Assembly: GCA_964602595.1 (NCBI GenBank) | Contig: CAZRRO010000020.1 | Location: 67,731-131,730 of the forward strand | Direction of reading: 5' to 3' | Length of the DNA: 64,000 nucleotides | Source of the DNA: CAIWAH01 sp964602595 | GTDB taxonomy: Bacteria > Verrucomicrobiota > Verrucomicrobiia > Limisphaerales > UBA9464 | Part shown: positions 7,328-17,555 of the stretch, piece by piece | How the letters are laid out: each line of letters begins with the position of its first letter | How positions within the stretch are numbered: position 1 is the stretch's first letter | The notes under the pieces: generated by a model | The model's input: only the letters and a program-made list of their open reading frames with translations | What the model was told of the DNA's origin: nothing | The model's database searches: none | Position numbers and translations under genes: made by a program

Positions 7328-9781
7328 ATGCAACTTAACCCGCCTCGCCTGTTCCTCGTCCGGAGTGTTTTCGCGTGGCTTTGGCTGGTGTCGTGTCTGA
7401 CCAGCACGGGGCAAAACCTTTCCCAGACCATCACTTGGCAAACTCCACAATCCAGACTCGCGCAGCTTGATGTCCCCACCACCGTGAAAGCGTTCGCCTC
7501 CAGCGGACTGCCTGTGGAATACGTATTGTTCCGCGGCCCGGCCCTTCTGGAAGGAACGGCACTCAAGGCCACCAATATTGGAACCATCGTGGTCGAAGTG
7601 AGGGCGGCGGGGTCTGACAGCTACCGGCCCGCCGCCAACCGCTTCATCCTTAACCCTGACGCAGTGGAACTGACTCACCTCGCCACCCTTCCATTGGGCG
7701 AGGCCAACAGGCTGAGGGATGTCCGTCTGCATGGGCACTTCGTGTATGTCGCCGCAGACGGTGCGGGGCTGAAGATAGTTGATGTCCAAAATCCCACAAC
7801 GCCCAAACTGGTTGGGGAACTGGATACCAGCGGGAACGCCTCTGGATTGGATGTGGCAGGCGACTTGGTTTACGTGGCTGATGGGGGCGGCTTGGCGGCG
7901 GTGAATGTGGCGAATCCCTCGTTCCCCTTTCAGGTTTCCTACACCCGGAACCAAGGGGGACAGGGAGTCCAAACGCAGGGTAACCTCGCCTATGTCGCGG
8001 GCGGGACCGGAGGCCTGTTCATTCTCGACGTCACCGATCCTGCCAAACCTTTGCCGCTTGGCAGATGGGATTCCCCGGGCGTGGGGTTCGACGTTGATGT
8101 GCAGGACGGTTTTGTGTTTCTGGCTGACTACACTGCCGGTCTCCAACTCGTGGACGTCCGCAATCCAGCCAGCCCAATCCGGGCAGCCGGGATTGACACC
8201 CCCGGCAACCCCCTTGCTGTGCAGGGTGCCTCCGGCATCGCCTACGTGGCAGACACGACCAGTGGTTTGGTCTCCATTGACGTCCGCGATCCGTTCCGGC
8301 CACTACGCTTGGATTCCTACAGTCAGGCAGGTGCGGTAGGCAAGATCCGGGTAGCCGACACCCTCATTTTTGCCGCCACCGCCTCGCGAGGCCCCTTGGC
8401 ATTCGATGTCATCGAGCCTGACGACCTACGCTTGGTGCAGAAGTTGGGGGACACTTCGGGCTCAACTTCGCTGGACTTGGCCGGGGATCTACTCGCCCTC
8501 GGCACTGGCTCCGGGGAATTGCGCCTGTATCGTTGGCGACGTGGGAACGCGCAATCTATCAGCGACTCGCTGTTCCCTCCCTTGCTTGAGTTCACAAATT
8601 CTCCGTTGCCGCTTACGGCCACTGCCGCCAGCGGGTTGCCGGTGCAATACTCCGTAGTCTCAGGGCCGGCGCGCGTCGTGAATGACCAATTGATCCTCTC
8701 CGGCGAAGGGACCGTGGAGTTCAAGCTGACACAACCCGGCAACAACCAGTTTTTCCCTACTTCGATCACCCGTTCCTTTCGGGTAACGCCCAACCAAACA
8801 GTCACCTGGCTCTCGCCCGAGGACCCGCTGCTCACACTCGGCGTCCCTTATCGTCTCAGGGCCGTGGCGAGCAGCGGCCTGCCGATCACTTACCGAGTGC
8901 TCACCGGCCCGGCCCAAATTGTCGGCGATGAGTTGACCGTCACCAACCTCGCCCTGACCGGTTCCATCATTGTCGTCGCGGAACAGGCCGGCTCGGATGT
9001 GTTTGTCCCGGCTTCCCTCCACCACGCATTCAATCGCCCCGCATTCGCCGACCTGCCGATTGCCGACAATCCTGACTACACTCCCGAGGCGGTGCAGGTG
9101 GTGGGATCACGCACCTACCTCGTAGATGACGAACACCTGCGCGTCGTTGATATCACCAACCCGCAGCGAATGGTGGAACTCGGCAGCAGTCCCTTGCCCC
9201 CATCACCTTCCAGCACATGGACCGGTAACATCAGCCTTTCCGTGGCAGCAGGTCATGCCTACATGTGCGCTGGTGACCGCGGAATGTTTATCTACGACTT
9301 GGTCGACCCATCCCATCCGGTGCTGGTGGGGCAGTTCAGCGAAGGCATCTTTCCTGGTGGCGCCCGGGCAGTCCGGGTCGTGGTGCGGGACCAAACGGCC
9401 TATTTGGCGGCCGGCAGTGGCGGCCTGATCATTCTGGACCTCAAGGACCCGGCTCACCCAGTGCAGCTCAGTTCCTTGCTGGCGGGATCGTTCGCTCTGT
9501 CGTTGCGGGTGCGCGGAGACGTAGCTTACCTGCTTGATTATTATTTAGGTCTTCATCTGCTCGATGTGAGCCATCCCGACCAACCTCGTCTGCTCAGCAC
9601 GATTGGCCTCTCGCACGCTGACGACGTCGACGTGCGTGAAGATTTGATCGCCGTGGTAACGAGTATTTCCGACCTCAGGGTTCTCGATGTCCGCGATCCT
9701 GCTCGACCGGTGTGGTTGGGGGGGGATATCTGGATTCTCCAGCGAATATCGGGGCGCTCGCGCAGTGCAAGTGGAGGGTAA
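7328..9781 (+). CDS. Secreted LVIVD-repeat / Ig-like protein, 5' part of a frameshifted gene
   Basis: 817-residue frame beginning with a signal peptide (hydrophobic LFLVRSVFAWLWLVSCL, residues 8-24), followed by an Ig-like segment of the LPVEYVLFRGPA type, LVIVD repeats that probably form a beta-propeller (repeated units such as LKIVDVQNPTTPKLVGELDT), a second pair of Ig-like segments near residues 425-560, and more LVIVD repeats. It is probably exported and may mediate surface binding. The last ~20 residues after DVRDPARPVWLGG are out of frame: removing one G from the run at 9718-9725 joins it smoothly to the next frame (see finding). The true product would be about 1400 residues. Confidence 0.8.
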   Translation: MQLNPPRLFLVRSVFAWLWLVSCLTSTGQNLSQTITWQTPQSRLAQLDVPTTVKAFASSGLPVEYVLFRGPALLEGTALKATNIGTIVVEVRAAGSDSYRPAANRFILNPDAVELTHLATLPLGEANRLRDVRLHGHFVYVAADGAGLKIVDVQNPTTPKLVGELDTSGNASGLDVAGDLVYVADGGGLAAVNVANPSFPFQVSYTRNQGGQGVQTQGNLAYVAGGTGGLFILDVTDPAKPLPLGRWDSPGVGFDVDVQDGFVFLADYTAGLQLVDVRNPASPIRAAGIDTPGNPLAVQGASGIAYVADTTSGLVSIDVRDPFRPLRLDSYSQAGAVGKIRVADTLIFAATASRGPLAFDVIEPDDLRLVQKLGDTSGSTSLDLAGDLLALGTGSGELRLYRWRRGNAQSISDSLFPPLLEFTNSPLPLTATAASGLPVQYSVVSGPARVVNDQLILSGEGTVEFKLTQPGNNQFFPTSITRSFRVTPNQTVTWLSPEDPLLTLGVPYRLRAVASSGLPITYRVLTGPAQIVGDELTVTNLALTGSIIVVAEQAGSDVFVPASLHHAFNRPAFADLPIADNPDYTPEAVQVVGSRTYLVDDEHLRVVDITNPQRMVELGSSPLPPSPSSTWTGNISLSVAAGHAYMCAGDRGMFIYDLVDPSHPVLVGQFSEGIFPGGARAVRVVVRDQTAYLAAGSGGLIILDLKDPAHPVQLSSLLAGSFALSLRVRGDVAYLLDYYLGLHLLDVSHPDQPRLLSTIGLSHADDVDVREDLIAVVTSISDLRVLDVRDPARPVWLGGDIWILQRISGRSRSASGG

Positions 9782-11540
9782 CTTTGCCTTCATTGCTGGA
9801 TATTCTAGCGGCGTTGGCGTGGTTGATTTGAGCGATCTTGCCCATCCGGCGATAGCACGAAGCGTGACGTTCAATCCCAATCCGGCTGCGGGGCTTCAAG
9901 TCACCGATAACGTTGCCTTTTGGACCGGCTCCGAAGGTTTCCATATGGAAGACGTGCGCCCCCGACATCCCCAGCAGATCAAATGGCAGGAATTCTCGGC
10001 CGCCCTGCCGCTCAATCGGCATCAGCCTCTGCACGCAGAAAGCAGCAGCGGCCGGCCTGTGAATTTCCGCGTCATTTCAGGACCGGCTTATGTGGACAAC
10101 GACTCCCTGATCATTACCAACCTCGCCACAGTGATCCTAGAGGCCGAGCCGCAGGAACATCCAGATCTTGAGCCCGCCAAACTGCGCCGCGTATTGAACA
10201 AAAGGAACGCCAAGTTCGACCGGCTCGGAGAACCGATTCTACAGGGGCGGATGCTGACGAGCGTGCGCCTAGTGGACGACATTGCTTATGTCGCTTCACA
10301 AACGGAAGGATTGCACTTGGTCAATGTCAGCGATCCCGAAAACCTCGCGCCCCTCAGCCTGTATCCGATGTCCATGCCCGGGGAAGTCCAGGTGGTCGGG
10401 AATTTGGCGTTTGTGATCGACCAGGCCAATCCGCCTACCGACATCTCCGCCGGGTTGACAATCCTGAATGTTAGCCAACCAGCCGGTCCCTACCGTGTAG
10501 GCCAATACACCACCGAGTCGTCCCCCAGTGATCTATTTATCGACGGGGATCGGGCCTATCTGACCTTCGGCACCAAACAGTTGCTTGTGGTGGATGTCAG
10601 CACGCCGTCGAAGCCGGTGAAGTTGGCGGAATACACCACTCCGGACTGGGCTTCGGGAATCACTGTCCGTCATCCCTATGCTTATCTCACCGCCCCTTCG
10701 GGTGGCTTGCAACTCATCGACCTTGGGCTGCCGGACCAACTCCGGATGATTAAGGCTGTGCCCGGGCGATACCTTGGAATGCAGCACTTTCGCGGCAACA
10801 CAGCATTCTTTTCCACCGAGACCCAGTTGCAGACCTGGGATGTTTCAAAGCCGGGCGAGCTTCATCCGTTGTCGCGACTGGGTAATTTCTTCTCGATTCG
10901 TTCCGTTATTCTGGGCGGTGACTCGGTGTATGTGGTGGAAAACTCAAACATCATGCTCGTCGAGGCCCGCGACCCCGGTTTTCTCCATAGCCTTGGAAAT
11001 CTTTTCACTCAGGAATCATTGACGGGTGTGGCTGCCACAAATGATCTCGTGTTGACGACCCATTTGTTCGGAGGGCTTTCCGCCTATAGAACTCGCTTCA
11101 GCCTGCAACCGACCCTCGGTTCAGTTAGCTTCCCTACCCGGTTGGGGATAAACGAAGTGCTCACTTTGCCGGCGGTTTCCCCCGAAGGCTTTTCGCTCCG
11201 CTATTCCGTCGTCACCGGTCCGGCACAAATTGAGGCAGGAACACTGCGTTTCACCGAACCGGGTTCGGTGGTGCTGCGTTGGGCAAGTGACGGCACCGAC
11301 CTGTTCGAACCCGCCGTTGCCGAACAAACCCTGACCGTCGAACCTCCGGTCGTCCCGCCGCCCCTCCTCACCCTCACCCGCGAAGGCCAAACCGTGCACC
11401 TGACTTGGACCCAACCAACAGCCATTTTGGAAAGCGCCGCGACTCCTGCCGGTGAATGGATTCAGGTAAGTGCGTCTTCTCCCCACGACGTAGTTCTCGG
11501 AGAAGAGCAACGGTTCTTCCGCGTCCGCTCGACTGAGTGA
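9687..11540 (+). CDS. Secreted LVIVD-repeat / Ig-like protein, 3' part of the frameshifted gene
   Basis: Continuation of the preceding reading frame. The meaningful sequence starts at GISGFSSEYRGARAVQVEG, just after the G run, and continues LVIVD-type repeats (for example LTILNVSQPAGPYRVGQYTT and LLVVDVSTPSKPVKLAEYTT), another Ig-like unit near residues 505-555, and a C-terminal domain ending ILESAATPAGEW...QRFFRVRS, a tail found on many verrucomicrobial secreted proteins. It has no signal peptide of its own, so it is unlikely to be an independent gene; the ATG at 9687 is only the first start codon in this frame. Confidence 0.75.
   Translation: MSAILLDRCGWGGISGFSSEYRGARAVQVEGNFAFIAGYSSGVGVVDLSDLAHPAIARSVTFNPNPAAGLQVTDNVAFWTGSEGFHMEDVRPRHPQQIKWQEFSAALPLNRHQPLHAESSSGRPVNFRVISGPAYVDNDSLIITNLATVILEAEPQEHPDLEPAKLRRVLNKRNAKFDRLGEPILQGRMLTSVRLVDDIAYVASQTEGLHLVNVSDPENLAPLSLYPMSMPGEVQVVGNLAFVIDQANPPTDISAGLTILNVSQPAGPYRVGQYTTESSPSDLFIDGDRAYLTFGTKQLLVVDVSTPSKPVKLAEYTTPDWASGITVRHPYAYLTAPSGGLQLIDLGLPDQLRMIKAVPGRYLGMQHFRGNTAFFSTETQLQTWDVSKPGELHPLSRLGNFFSIRSVILGGDSVYVVENSNIMLVEARDPGFLHSLGNLFTQESLTGVAATNDLVLTTHLFGGLSAYRTRFSLQPTLGSVSFPTRLGINEVLTLPAVSPEGFSLRYSVVTGPAQIEAGTLRFTEPGSVVLRWASDGTDLFEPAVAEQTLTVEPPVVPPPLLTLTREGQTVHLTWTQPTAILESAATPAGEWIQVSASSPHDVVLGEEQRFFRVRSTE
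9718..9725 (+). other. Run of eight G at the frameshift junction
   Basis: Homopolymer G8 inside the LVIVD coding region. Seven G would restore one continuous frame reading VWLGGISGF. It is either a sequencing/assembly indel, a real inactivating mutation, or a slippage site. Confidence 0.85.
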
Positions 11541-11586
11541 TCTACGGGAAGCGTTAAACTGGAAACAGGAAGGCAGGGAAACGCGA

Positions 11587-11623
11587 GCAAAGGCTTGGTC
11601 AGTCCCTGACACCAAGCCTTTGC
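11587..11623 (+). terminator. Strong stem-loop downstream of the LVIVD gene
   Basis: GCAAAGGCTTGGT pairs with ACCAAGCCTTTGC (13 bp), extended by a CAG/CTG pair after a two-base bulge. It lies 47 bases after the stop codon of the plus-strand gene and in the convergent gap before the FAH-family gene. There is no U tract, so termination is probable rather than certain. Confidence 0.5.
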
Positions 11624-11697
11624 CTCAGCAGACCAGCCAGCTCACTGTCGTTTTCAGGGCTAATCCTGTCTCCAGAAGCGCCTGGCGCCCGGCCTAG

Positions 11698-12558
<861 letters not shown>

Positions 12559-12613
12559 GCGCCAGAGCGTGCCCGGGGCCGCGTCGCTTGGGAAGTCCCG
12601 GCCGGATCACAGA

Positions 12614-14167
12614 TCAGCCGACCGGACGGAATCGCACCCGCTGGCCCGGGCGGCATTGCGCCAGACGCGGCAAATCCGCCGAGTCCACAAGGCCAAGCTT
12701 CGGATACCCGCCGATGGTCGGGCCGTCGGGCATCGTCACGATGGGTTGGCCGTTGGCCGGCACTTGGATCGAACCGGGAAGGACCGGCTCGGAGATGATC
12801 TGAGCAGGTTCCGGTCGCAATGGTTCACCCAGTAGGCGGTAACCGACCCGGTCACACTGGCCGGAAACGGCCCAGTCGCTCGCGAAAAAGTGTTCCCGGT
12901 CGGACACCGGAAAGGAGTCCCACTGCGGGCCGGGCCAGACCCGCAGCGGGGCCGGGTTGGCAAAATCGACCGCCTCATTCCACGGCACGCAGCGGGCGGC
13001 CACTGCCGACGACGGCTGGAACCGCGCGAAGCCTCCTGCGGTCAGCACGTCGCCGGGGCTGGCGGCCATGCCCATGCCCGCGCGTGGATTCGCGCTGCGC
13101 GACCCCAGCAACGCCGGACCATCCCAGCCGCCAGGGATCGCGAGGTAAGTCCACACACCGGCCGGCCCGGGAGCGAACTCCAGGACGTCGCCGGTCCGCA
13201 CGCGGAAAGCGGAGTTGCGGTCGCGTCCGCGCGGCGCGGCGCTGCCGGTGACGGCGAGCCAGGTATCGTCCAAGACTTCGAGCCGCTGGCCTTGCAGGCA
13301 AAGTTCCAGCACCGCCGAGGCGGGCAGATTGTCGAGCAGCCGGTTGGCCCAAGCGGCGGCGGTGGGGTCCATCGCGCCGCCGGGCGGAACGCCAAAACGG
13401 GCGAAGCGGGGCCGGCCCAGGTCCTGAAGACCAAGACCGACGCCCGCCGAGAGGATTCGCACGCCAAGCCTTGGCGTCGTGGCCGGCGCGGTGAATGCGG
13501 TCTCGCTGGCGCTGGCGGCCGGCAGTTCCGACTCAGGGCGGAACCGGACCGTGTCGCCGGTTCGCAGGCGGAACATGGTTTCCAGCGAATCCGCCCGCGG
13601 TTCGAAGAGGGTTTCCGAGGTTCGGCCGAGCAGGTTCCAGCCGCCGGGACTGGCGAGGCTGTAAACACCGGTGTGTTCGCCGCCGATCGCGACGCTGCCC
13701 GCCGGCACCCGGGGACGGGGCGAAGCGAGCCGAGGCGTATGCAGCCGCGGGTCGAGTCCGCCGAGGTAGGGGAATCCCGGCGCGAAACCGAGGCAATGCA
13801 CGCGGTAGTTCGCCGCGGCGTGGAGGGCGATCACCTCGGCGACCGGCAGCCGGGCATGTTCGGCGACGCGCGAGAGATCGGCCCCGGCGTAGTGGACCGG
13901 CAGTTCGACGTGGCGGGCGGTTCCGGCCGAAACCTCGCCCTCCAGCCACCCTTCAAGGATCGGCCACAACGCCGCGCTCGTTGGCGCCCGGCCGGCTTCA
14001 AACCGGAGCAGTAGCGTGGTGAACGCAGGCACACCTTCGACCAGTCCGGGCAACGGGGTTCGGCCTAGGCCGGCCGCCAGTCGCCGCGCCATCCCGAAGG
14101 CGGCTTCGTCCGCCGAACCGGCAAAACGAAACAGCCACGCATCAGGACCTAGGGGCGTCAGCGTCAT
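12614..14167 (-). CDS. Fused 5-oxoprolinase subunits B and C (PxpB-PxpC; KipI-KipA type)
   Basis: 517-residue fusion. The N-terminal half (about residues 1-220) is PxpB-like with LGFAPGFPYLGGLD and VPAGSVAIGG plus SPGGWNLLGRTS. The C-terminal half (about 240-517) is PxpC-like, with QDLGRPRFARFGVPPGGAMD. In bacteria PxpABC hydrolyses 5-oxoproline to glutamate using ATP; related fused proteins are annotated as allophanate hydrolase-like. No pxpA partner is seen in the window. The ATG at 14167 is preferred because the conserved fold begins shortly after it. Confidence 0.87.
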   Translation of the reverse strand: MTLTPLGPDAWLFRFAGSADEAAFGMARRLAAGLGRTPLPGLVEGVPAFTTLLLRFEAGRAPTSAALWPILEGWLEGEVSAGTARHVELPVHYAGADLSRVAEHARLPVAEVIALHAAANYRVHCLGFAPGFPYLGGLDPRLHTPRLASPRPRVPAGSVAIGGEHTGVYSLASPGGWNLLGRTSETLFEPRADSLETMFRLRTGDTVRFRPESELPAASASETAFTAPATTPRLGVRILSAGVGLGLQDLGRPRFARFGVPPGGAMDPTAAAWANRLLDNLPASAVLELCLQGQRLEVLDDTWLAVTGSAAPRGRDRNSAFRVRTGDVLEFAPGPAGVWTYLAIPGGWDGPALLGSRSANPRAGMGMAASPGDVLTAGGFARFQPSSAVAARCVPWNEAVDFANPAPLRVWPGPQWDSFPVSDREHFFASDWAVSGQCDRVGYRLLGEPLRPEPAQIISEPVLPGSIQVPANGQPIVTMPDGPTIGGYPKLGLVDSADLPRLAQCRPGQRVRFRPVG

Positions 14168-14289
14168 CCACCGGGAGGGTGCGCGGGCCGACACGCGAAG
14201 GCGAGCCGGGGGGAGCGGGCGCCAATGCACATTTGACCCCTTGGCCCGCGGCGGTAGCCTCCGCGGCTTCGGAACCTGAAATTGGAACT

Positions 14290-15543
14290 ATGGCAAAGCT
14301 TACCGTTCGTGACCTTGAGGTGACTGGCAAACGCGTGCTCATGCGCGTCGACTACAACGTGCCGATGGAGGAGAAGGATGGCCGTATGGTCATTAACGAC
14401 ACCACGCGCATCAAGGAGACCCTGCCCACCCTGAAGCTCCTCACCGACAAGGGGGCCCGCCTCATCCTCGCCGCCCATCTCGGTCGGCCCGATGGCAAAC
14501 GGGAACCCTCCATGAGCCTCCGGCCCGTGGCGGAAAAGGTCGGTGAAATGTTCGGCAAGCCGGTGAAGTTCGTAGACGAAACCGTCGGCGAAAAGGCCGA
14601 GGCCGCCGCCAATGCCCTGCAGAACGGCGAAATCCTGCTCCTCGAGAACGTCCGCTACCAGGCCGAGGAAGAGGAGAACGACCCCGTCTTCGCCGCCAAG
14701 CTGGCCCGCCTCGCCGACGTGTATGTGAATGACGCTTTCGGCGCCGCCCATCGTGCGCACGCCTCGACCTGCGGCGTCGCCCGCATCATCAGCGCCTGGG
14801 GCGGTCCCTGCGCGGCCGGGTTGCTGATGGAGCGTGAACTCCAGTTCCTCGGCGACGAACTGGAAAATCCCGCCCGGCCGTTCGTCGTGATCCTCGGCGG
14901 CGCCAAGGTTTCCGATAAGATCAAGGTGATCGACCGGCTCCTGGAAAAAGCCGACACCGTGATCATCGGCGGCGCGATGGCCTACACCTTCAAGCTCGCC
15001 CACGGCAACAAGACCGGTAAGTCGTTGGTCGAGCCCGAGCACATCCAGACCGCCCTCGACGCCGAGACCAAGGCCAAGGCGCGCGGCGTAAACTTCCTGC
15101 TCCCCAGCGACAACGTGATCGCGGAGCTGCAGGACACCGGCAAACTGAACAAGAAGGGCAAACCCGTGTTCGCCCCGGTGAATCCCCGCGTCAACACAGC
15201 CGCTGACATTCCGGCGGACTGCGAAGGTTTCGACATCGGGCCGGCCAGCGTCGCGGCGTTCAACGACGCGGTGGCTTCCGCCAAGACCATCCTCTGGAAC
15301 GGCCCCATGGGCATGTTCGAGGATCCGCGTTTTGCCGAGGGCACCTTCGCCGTGGCCAAGGCTGTGGCGGCGGCGACCGCGAACGGCGCCAAGTCGATCA
15401 TCGGCGGCGGTGATTCCGTGAAGGCGGTCAACAAGGCCAAACTCGGCGACCAAGTGACCTTCATGAGCACCGGCGGCGGCGCGAGCCTCGAATTCCTCGA
15501 AGGCACCCCGTTGCCTGGCGTGACCTGCCTCGACGAGAAGTAG
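14290..15543 (+). CDS. pgk: Phosphoglycerate kinase
   Basis: 417 residues, normal for PGK. Glycolytic enzyme transferring phosphate between 1,3-bisphosphoglycerate and ADP. Visible motifs: KRVLMRVDYNVPM at the N-terminus, LAAHLGRPDGKREPSMSL, the NDAFGAAHRAHAS loop, GGAKVSDKIKVI near residue 203, and the C-terminal GGGDSVKAVNK with STGGGASLEFLEG. The ATG at 14290 gives MAKLTVRDLEVTGK, the usual beginning. A good intrinsic terminator follows 24 bases after the stop. Confidence 0.97.
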   Translation: MAKLTVRDLEVTGKRVLMRVDYNVPMEEKDGRMVINDTTRIKETLPTLKLLTDKGARLILAAHLGRPDGKREPSMSLRPVAEKVGEMFGKPVKFVDETVGEKAEAAANALQNGEILLLENVRYQAEEEENDPVFAAKLARLADVYVNDAFGAAHRAHASTCGVARIISAWGGPCAAGLLMERELQFLGDELENPARPFVVILGGAKVSDKIKVIDRLLEKADTVIIGGAMAYTFKLAHGNKTGKSLVEPEHIQTALDAETKAKARGVNFLLPSDNVIAELQDTGKLNKKGKPVFAPVNPRVNTAADIPADCEGFDIGPASVAAFNDAVASAKTILWNGPMGMFEDPRFAEGTFAVAKAVAAATANGAKSIIGGGDSVKAVNKAKLGDQVTFMSTGGGASLEFLEGTPLPGVTCLDEK

Positions 15544-15566
15544 GCCAAATCCAGTTCAGACATTCG

Positions 15567-15619
15567 ACGCCCTGGAACCCGGCTCCATCGCCGGTGCTTT
15601 CCGGGGCGTTTTGTTTTTT
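15567..15619 (+). terminator. Intrinsic terminator after pgk
   Basis: Outer stem ACGCCCTGGAA / TTCCGGGGCGT (one G-U pair), an inner CCGGC/GCCGG stem, then TTTTGTTTTTT. Position and structure fit Rho-independent termination of pgk. Confidence 0.8.
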
Positions 15620-15663
15620 GGGTCAGCCTGCGCTTCGGCAGGCCCATCGGTCTTCCGAGACGC

Positions 15664-16950
15664 CTATGCTTTCCAAACTTGTCCCGGCCGACTGGGGAAC
15701 GGTGCCAGGGCGTTGCGCGTGTCCACGAGGCAGTCGCTCCATTCGATCAGGTCTCCGTGGGATACCGCGGCGTGGGCAGTCACAACGACGACCACATCGA
15801 ACGCCCGCACGGCGGCGGCCGTCCAGGGAACCGAGGCAAGGCCCTTCCACTCGGCATGTTCCCGCGTGGGACCGATCACCGGGATGTAGGGATCGTGGTA
15901 GGCAACCTCGGCGCCGTGCGCCTTGAAGAGGTCGAAGAGCGCGAAGGTGGGCGATTCGCGCAGGTCGTCCACGTTGGGCTTGTAGGCGAGGCCGACAAAA
16001 AGCACCCGGCTGCCATTTACGGGCTTCCGCCGCGCGTTCAGGGCGTCCGCGGCGACGCGGAAAACATGGATCGGCATGGCGGTGTTGACCTCCCCGGCCA
16101 ATTCGACAAACCGGGCGGTCTGGCCGAACTCGCGGGCTTTCCACGCGAGGTAGAAGGGATCAATCGGCAGGCAATGGCCGCCCAAGCCAGGCCCCGGATA
16201 AAACGGCATGTAACCAAACGGCTTGGTCTTGGCGGCGTTGATGACCTCCCAAACATCGATCCCCATGGCGCCGTAGACGATCTTCAGCTCGTTCACCAGG
16301 GCGATGTTTACCGAGCGGAAGATGTTCTCGAGCAGCTTCGTCGCCTCGGCGACGCGGCACGAGGACACCGGCACCACCGTCCGGATGGCCCGGGAATACA
16401 GCGCGCAGGCCCGTTCCAGACAGGCCGGCGTATAGCCGCCGACGACTTTGGGAATCTCAGCAACCCGGCTGTCGGGATTGCCGGGGTCCTCGCGTTCCGG
16501 GGAGAAGGCGAGGGCGAAATCGGCGCCGGCCCGGAGCCCGGAGCCGGCTTCGAGGACGTTGCGTAGCTCAGTATCGGTCGTGCCCGGGTAGGTGGTGGAT
16601 TCCAAGACCACCAAGGTTCCCCGGCGCAGATGCGGTGCGATGGTCCGGCCGGTATTCAGGATGTAGGAAAGGTCGGGCTCGCGATGGACCGTCAGCGGGG
16701 TGGGCACACAAATGATGACCGCCTCTACCTCGCGAACTTGGGAGAAGTCGGTGCCGGCGCGCAACCGTCCGCCTTCGACCTGCTCGCGGATGGCTGCGGC
16801 CGGGATGTGGCGGATGTAACTTTCGCCGGCTCGTAGCGCGTCGGCTTTGGCCGGATCAATGTCCAAGCCGATCACCTCGACGCCGGAGCGGGCAAAATGC
16901 AGGGCCAGCGGCAAACCAACGTAGCCCAATCCTATCACGGCGATTTTCAT
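15664..16950 (-). CDS. Nucleotide-sugar dehydrogenase (UDP-GlcNAc/ManNAc 6-dehydrogenase type)
   Basis: 428 residues of the UDP-glucose/GDP-mannose dehydrogenase family. It oxidises the C6 hydroxyl of a UDP-sugar to the uronate in two NAD-dependent steps, supplying precursors for surface polysaccharide. The NAD-binding motif AVIGLGYVGLPLA opens the protein, VPTPLT is near residue 95, and the catalytic cysteine lies in GLGGHCLPIDPFYLAWK near residue 255. The sequence is closest in style to WbpA/WecC enzymes rather than UDP-glucose dehydrogenase. The ATG at 16950 is used because it directly precedes the Rossmann motif. It lies 88 bases after a NusG-paralogue gene. Confidence 0.88.
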   Translation of the reverse strand: MKIAVIGLGYVGLPLALHFARSGVEVIGLDIDPAKADALRAGESYIRHIPAAAIREQVEGGRLRAGTDFSQVREVEAVIICVPTPLTVHREPDLSYILNTGRTIAPHLRRGTLVVLESTTYPGTTDTELRNVLEAGSGLRAGADFALAFSPEREDPGNPDSRVAEIPKVVGGYTPACLERACALYSRAIRTVVPVSSCRVAEATKLLENIFRSVNIALVNELKIVYGAMGIDVWEVINAAKTKPFGYMPFYPGPGLGGHCLPIDPFYLAWKAREFGQTARFVELAGEVNTAMPIHVFRVAADALNARRKPVNGSRVLFVGLAYKPNVDDLRESPTFALFDLFKAHGAEVAYHDPYIPVIGPTREHAEWKGLASVPWTAAAVRAFDVVVVVTAHAAVSHGDLIEWSDCLVDTRNALAPFPSRPGQVWKA

Positions 16951-17038
16951 CAGGGGAATTGCAGATGCCACCACGGTGTAGGGCGAAGCCTAACGGCCCG
17001 TGGGCGCCGGCGCAGCGGGAATTCTTCCGACCCACGCG

Positions 17039-17539
17039 TCAGATCGGTTCCAACTCGTCGGCCGCGACCCGGACCGCGGCCCCCTGGCCGATGAAGTCAA
17101 GCCGAAGCTGGACCTCCAGCATGCCGTAGCGGTCGGTGACTATGCCTTCAACCCCACGCAACGGCCCGGAACGCAAGCGCACGCGGGTCCCCGGCTGAAC
17201 CTCCGGCGCCAGCCGGAGGTCCACCTGGCTGTCGAGGGCTCGCAAGATGTCACCAAGCTGGGCAGCAAACTCGGCCTGATCCGGCGGTTCGAGCAGATTG
17301 GCCACATGCTGGTGCTGAGCCAAGGTCAGGCGCTGCCCCGGCGGCAGCTCGGCAAAGACGTAGCCGGGGAAAAGCGGCTTAAGGAAAACCACCTGCTTGC
17401 CCCGGTAGCGTTTGACGCTCCGATACAACGGCAAGGTCGCCTTCAGTCCTTCGCGGGCGCAGAAATCCGCGACCTTCTTCTCGCAGCGTGGCCGGGTATG
17501 GGCCACCAGCCAAATCGGGCCCGAACTGAGCGCGTCCAT
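17039..17539 (-). CDS. NusG-family transcription elongation factor (specialised paralogue)
   Basis: 166 residues with an N-terminal NusG (NGN) domain (IWLVAHTRPRCEKKVADF, then VFLKPLFPGYVFAEL) and a C-terminal KOW motif (TRVRLRSGPLRGVEGIV). The length, divergence from housekeeping NusG, and absence of secE/rplK neighbours indicate a specialised paralogue of the RfaH/LoaP/UpxY kind, which promote readthrough of long polysaccharide or metabolite operons. The sugar dehydrogenase immediately downstream fits that role. It starts 16 bases after the desaturase stop, so the three genes are probably transcribed together. Confidence 0.85.
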   Translation of the reverse strand: MDALSSGPIWLVAHTRPRCEKKVADFCAREGLKATLPLYRSVKRYRGKQVVFLKPLFPGYVFAELPPGQRLTLAQHQHVANLLEPPDQAEFAAQLGDILRALDSQVDLRLAPEVQPGTRVRLRSGPLRGVEGIVTDRYGMLEVQLRLDFIGQGAAVRVAADELEPI

Positions 17540-17555
17540 GTCCGACGGCGACGCC

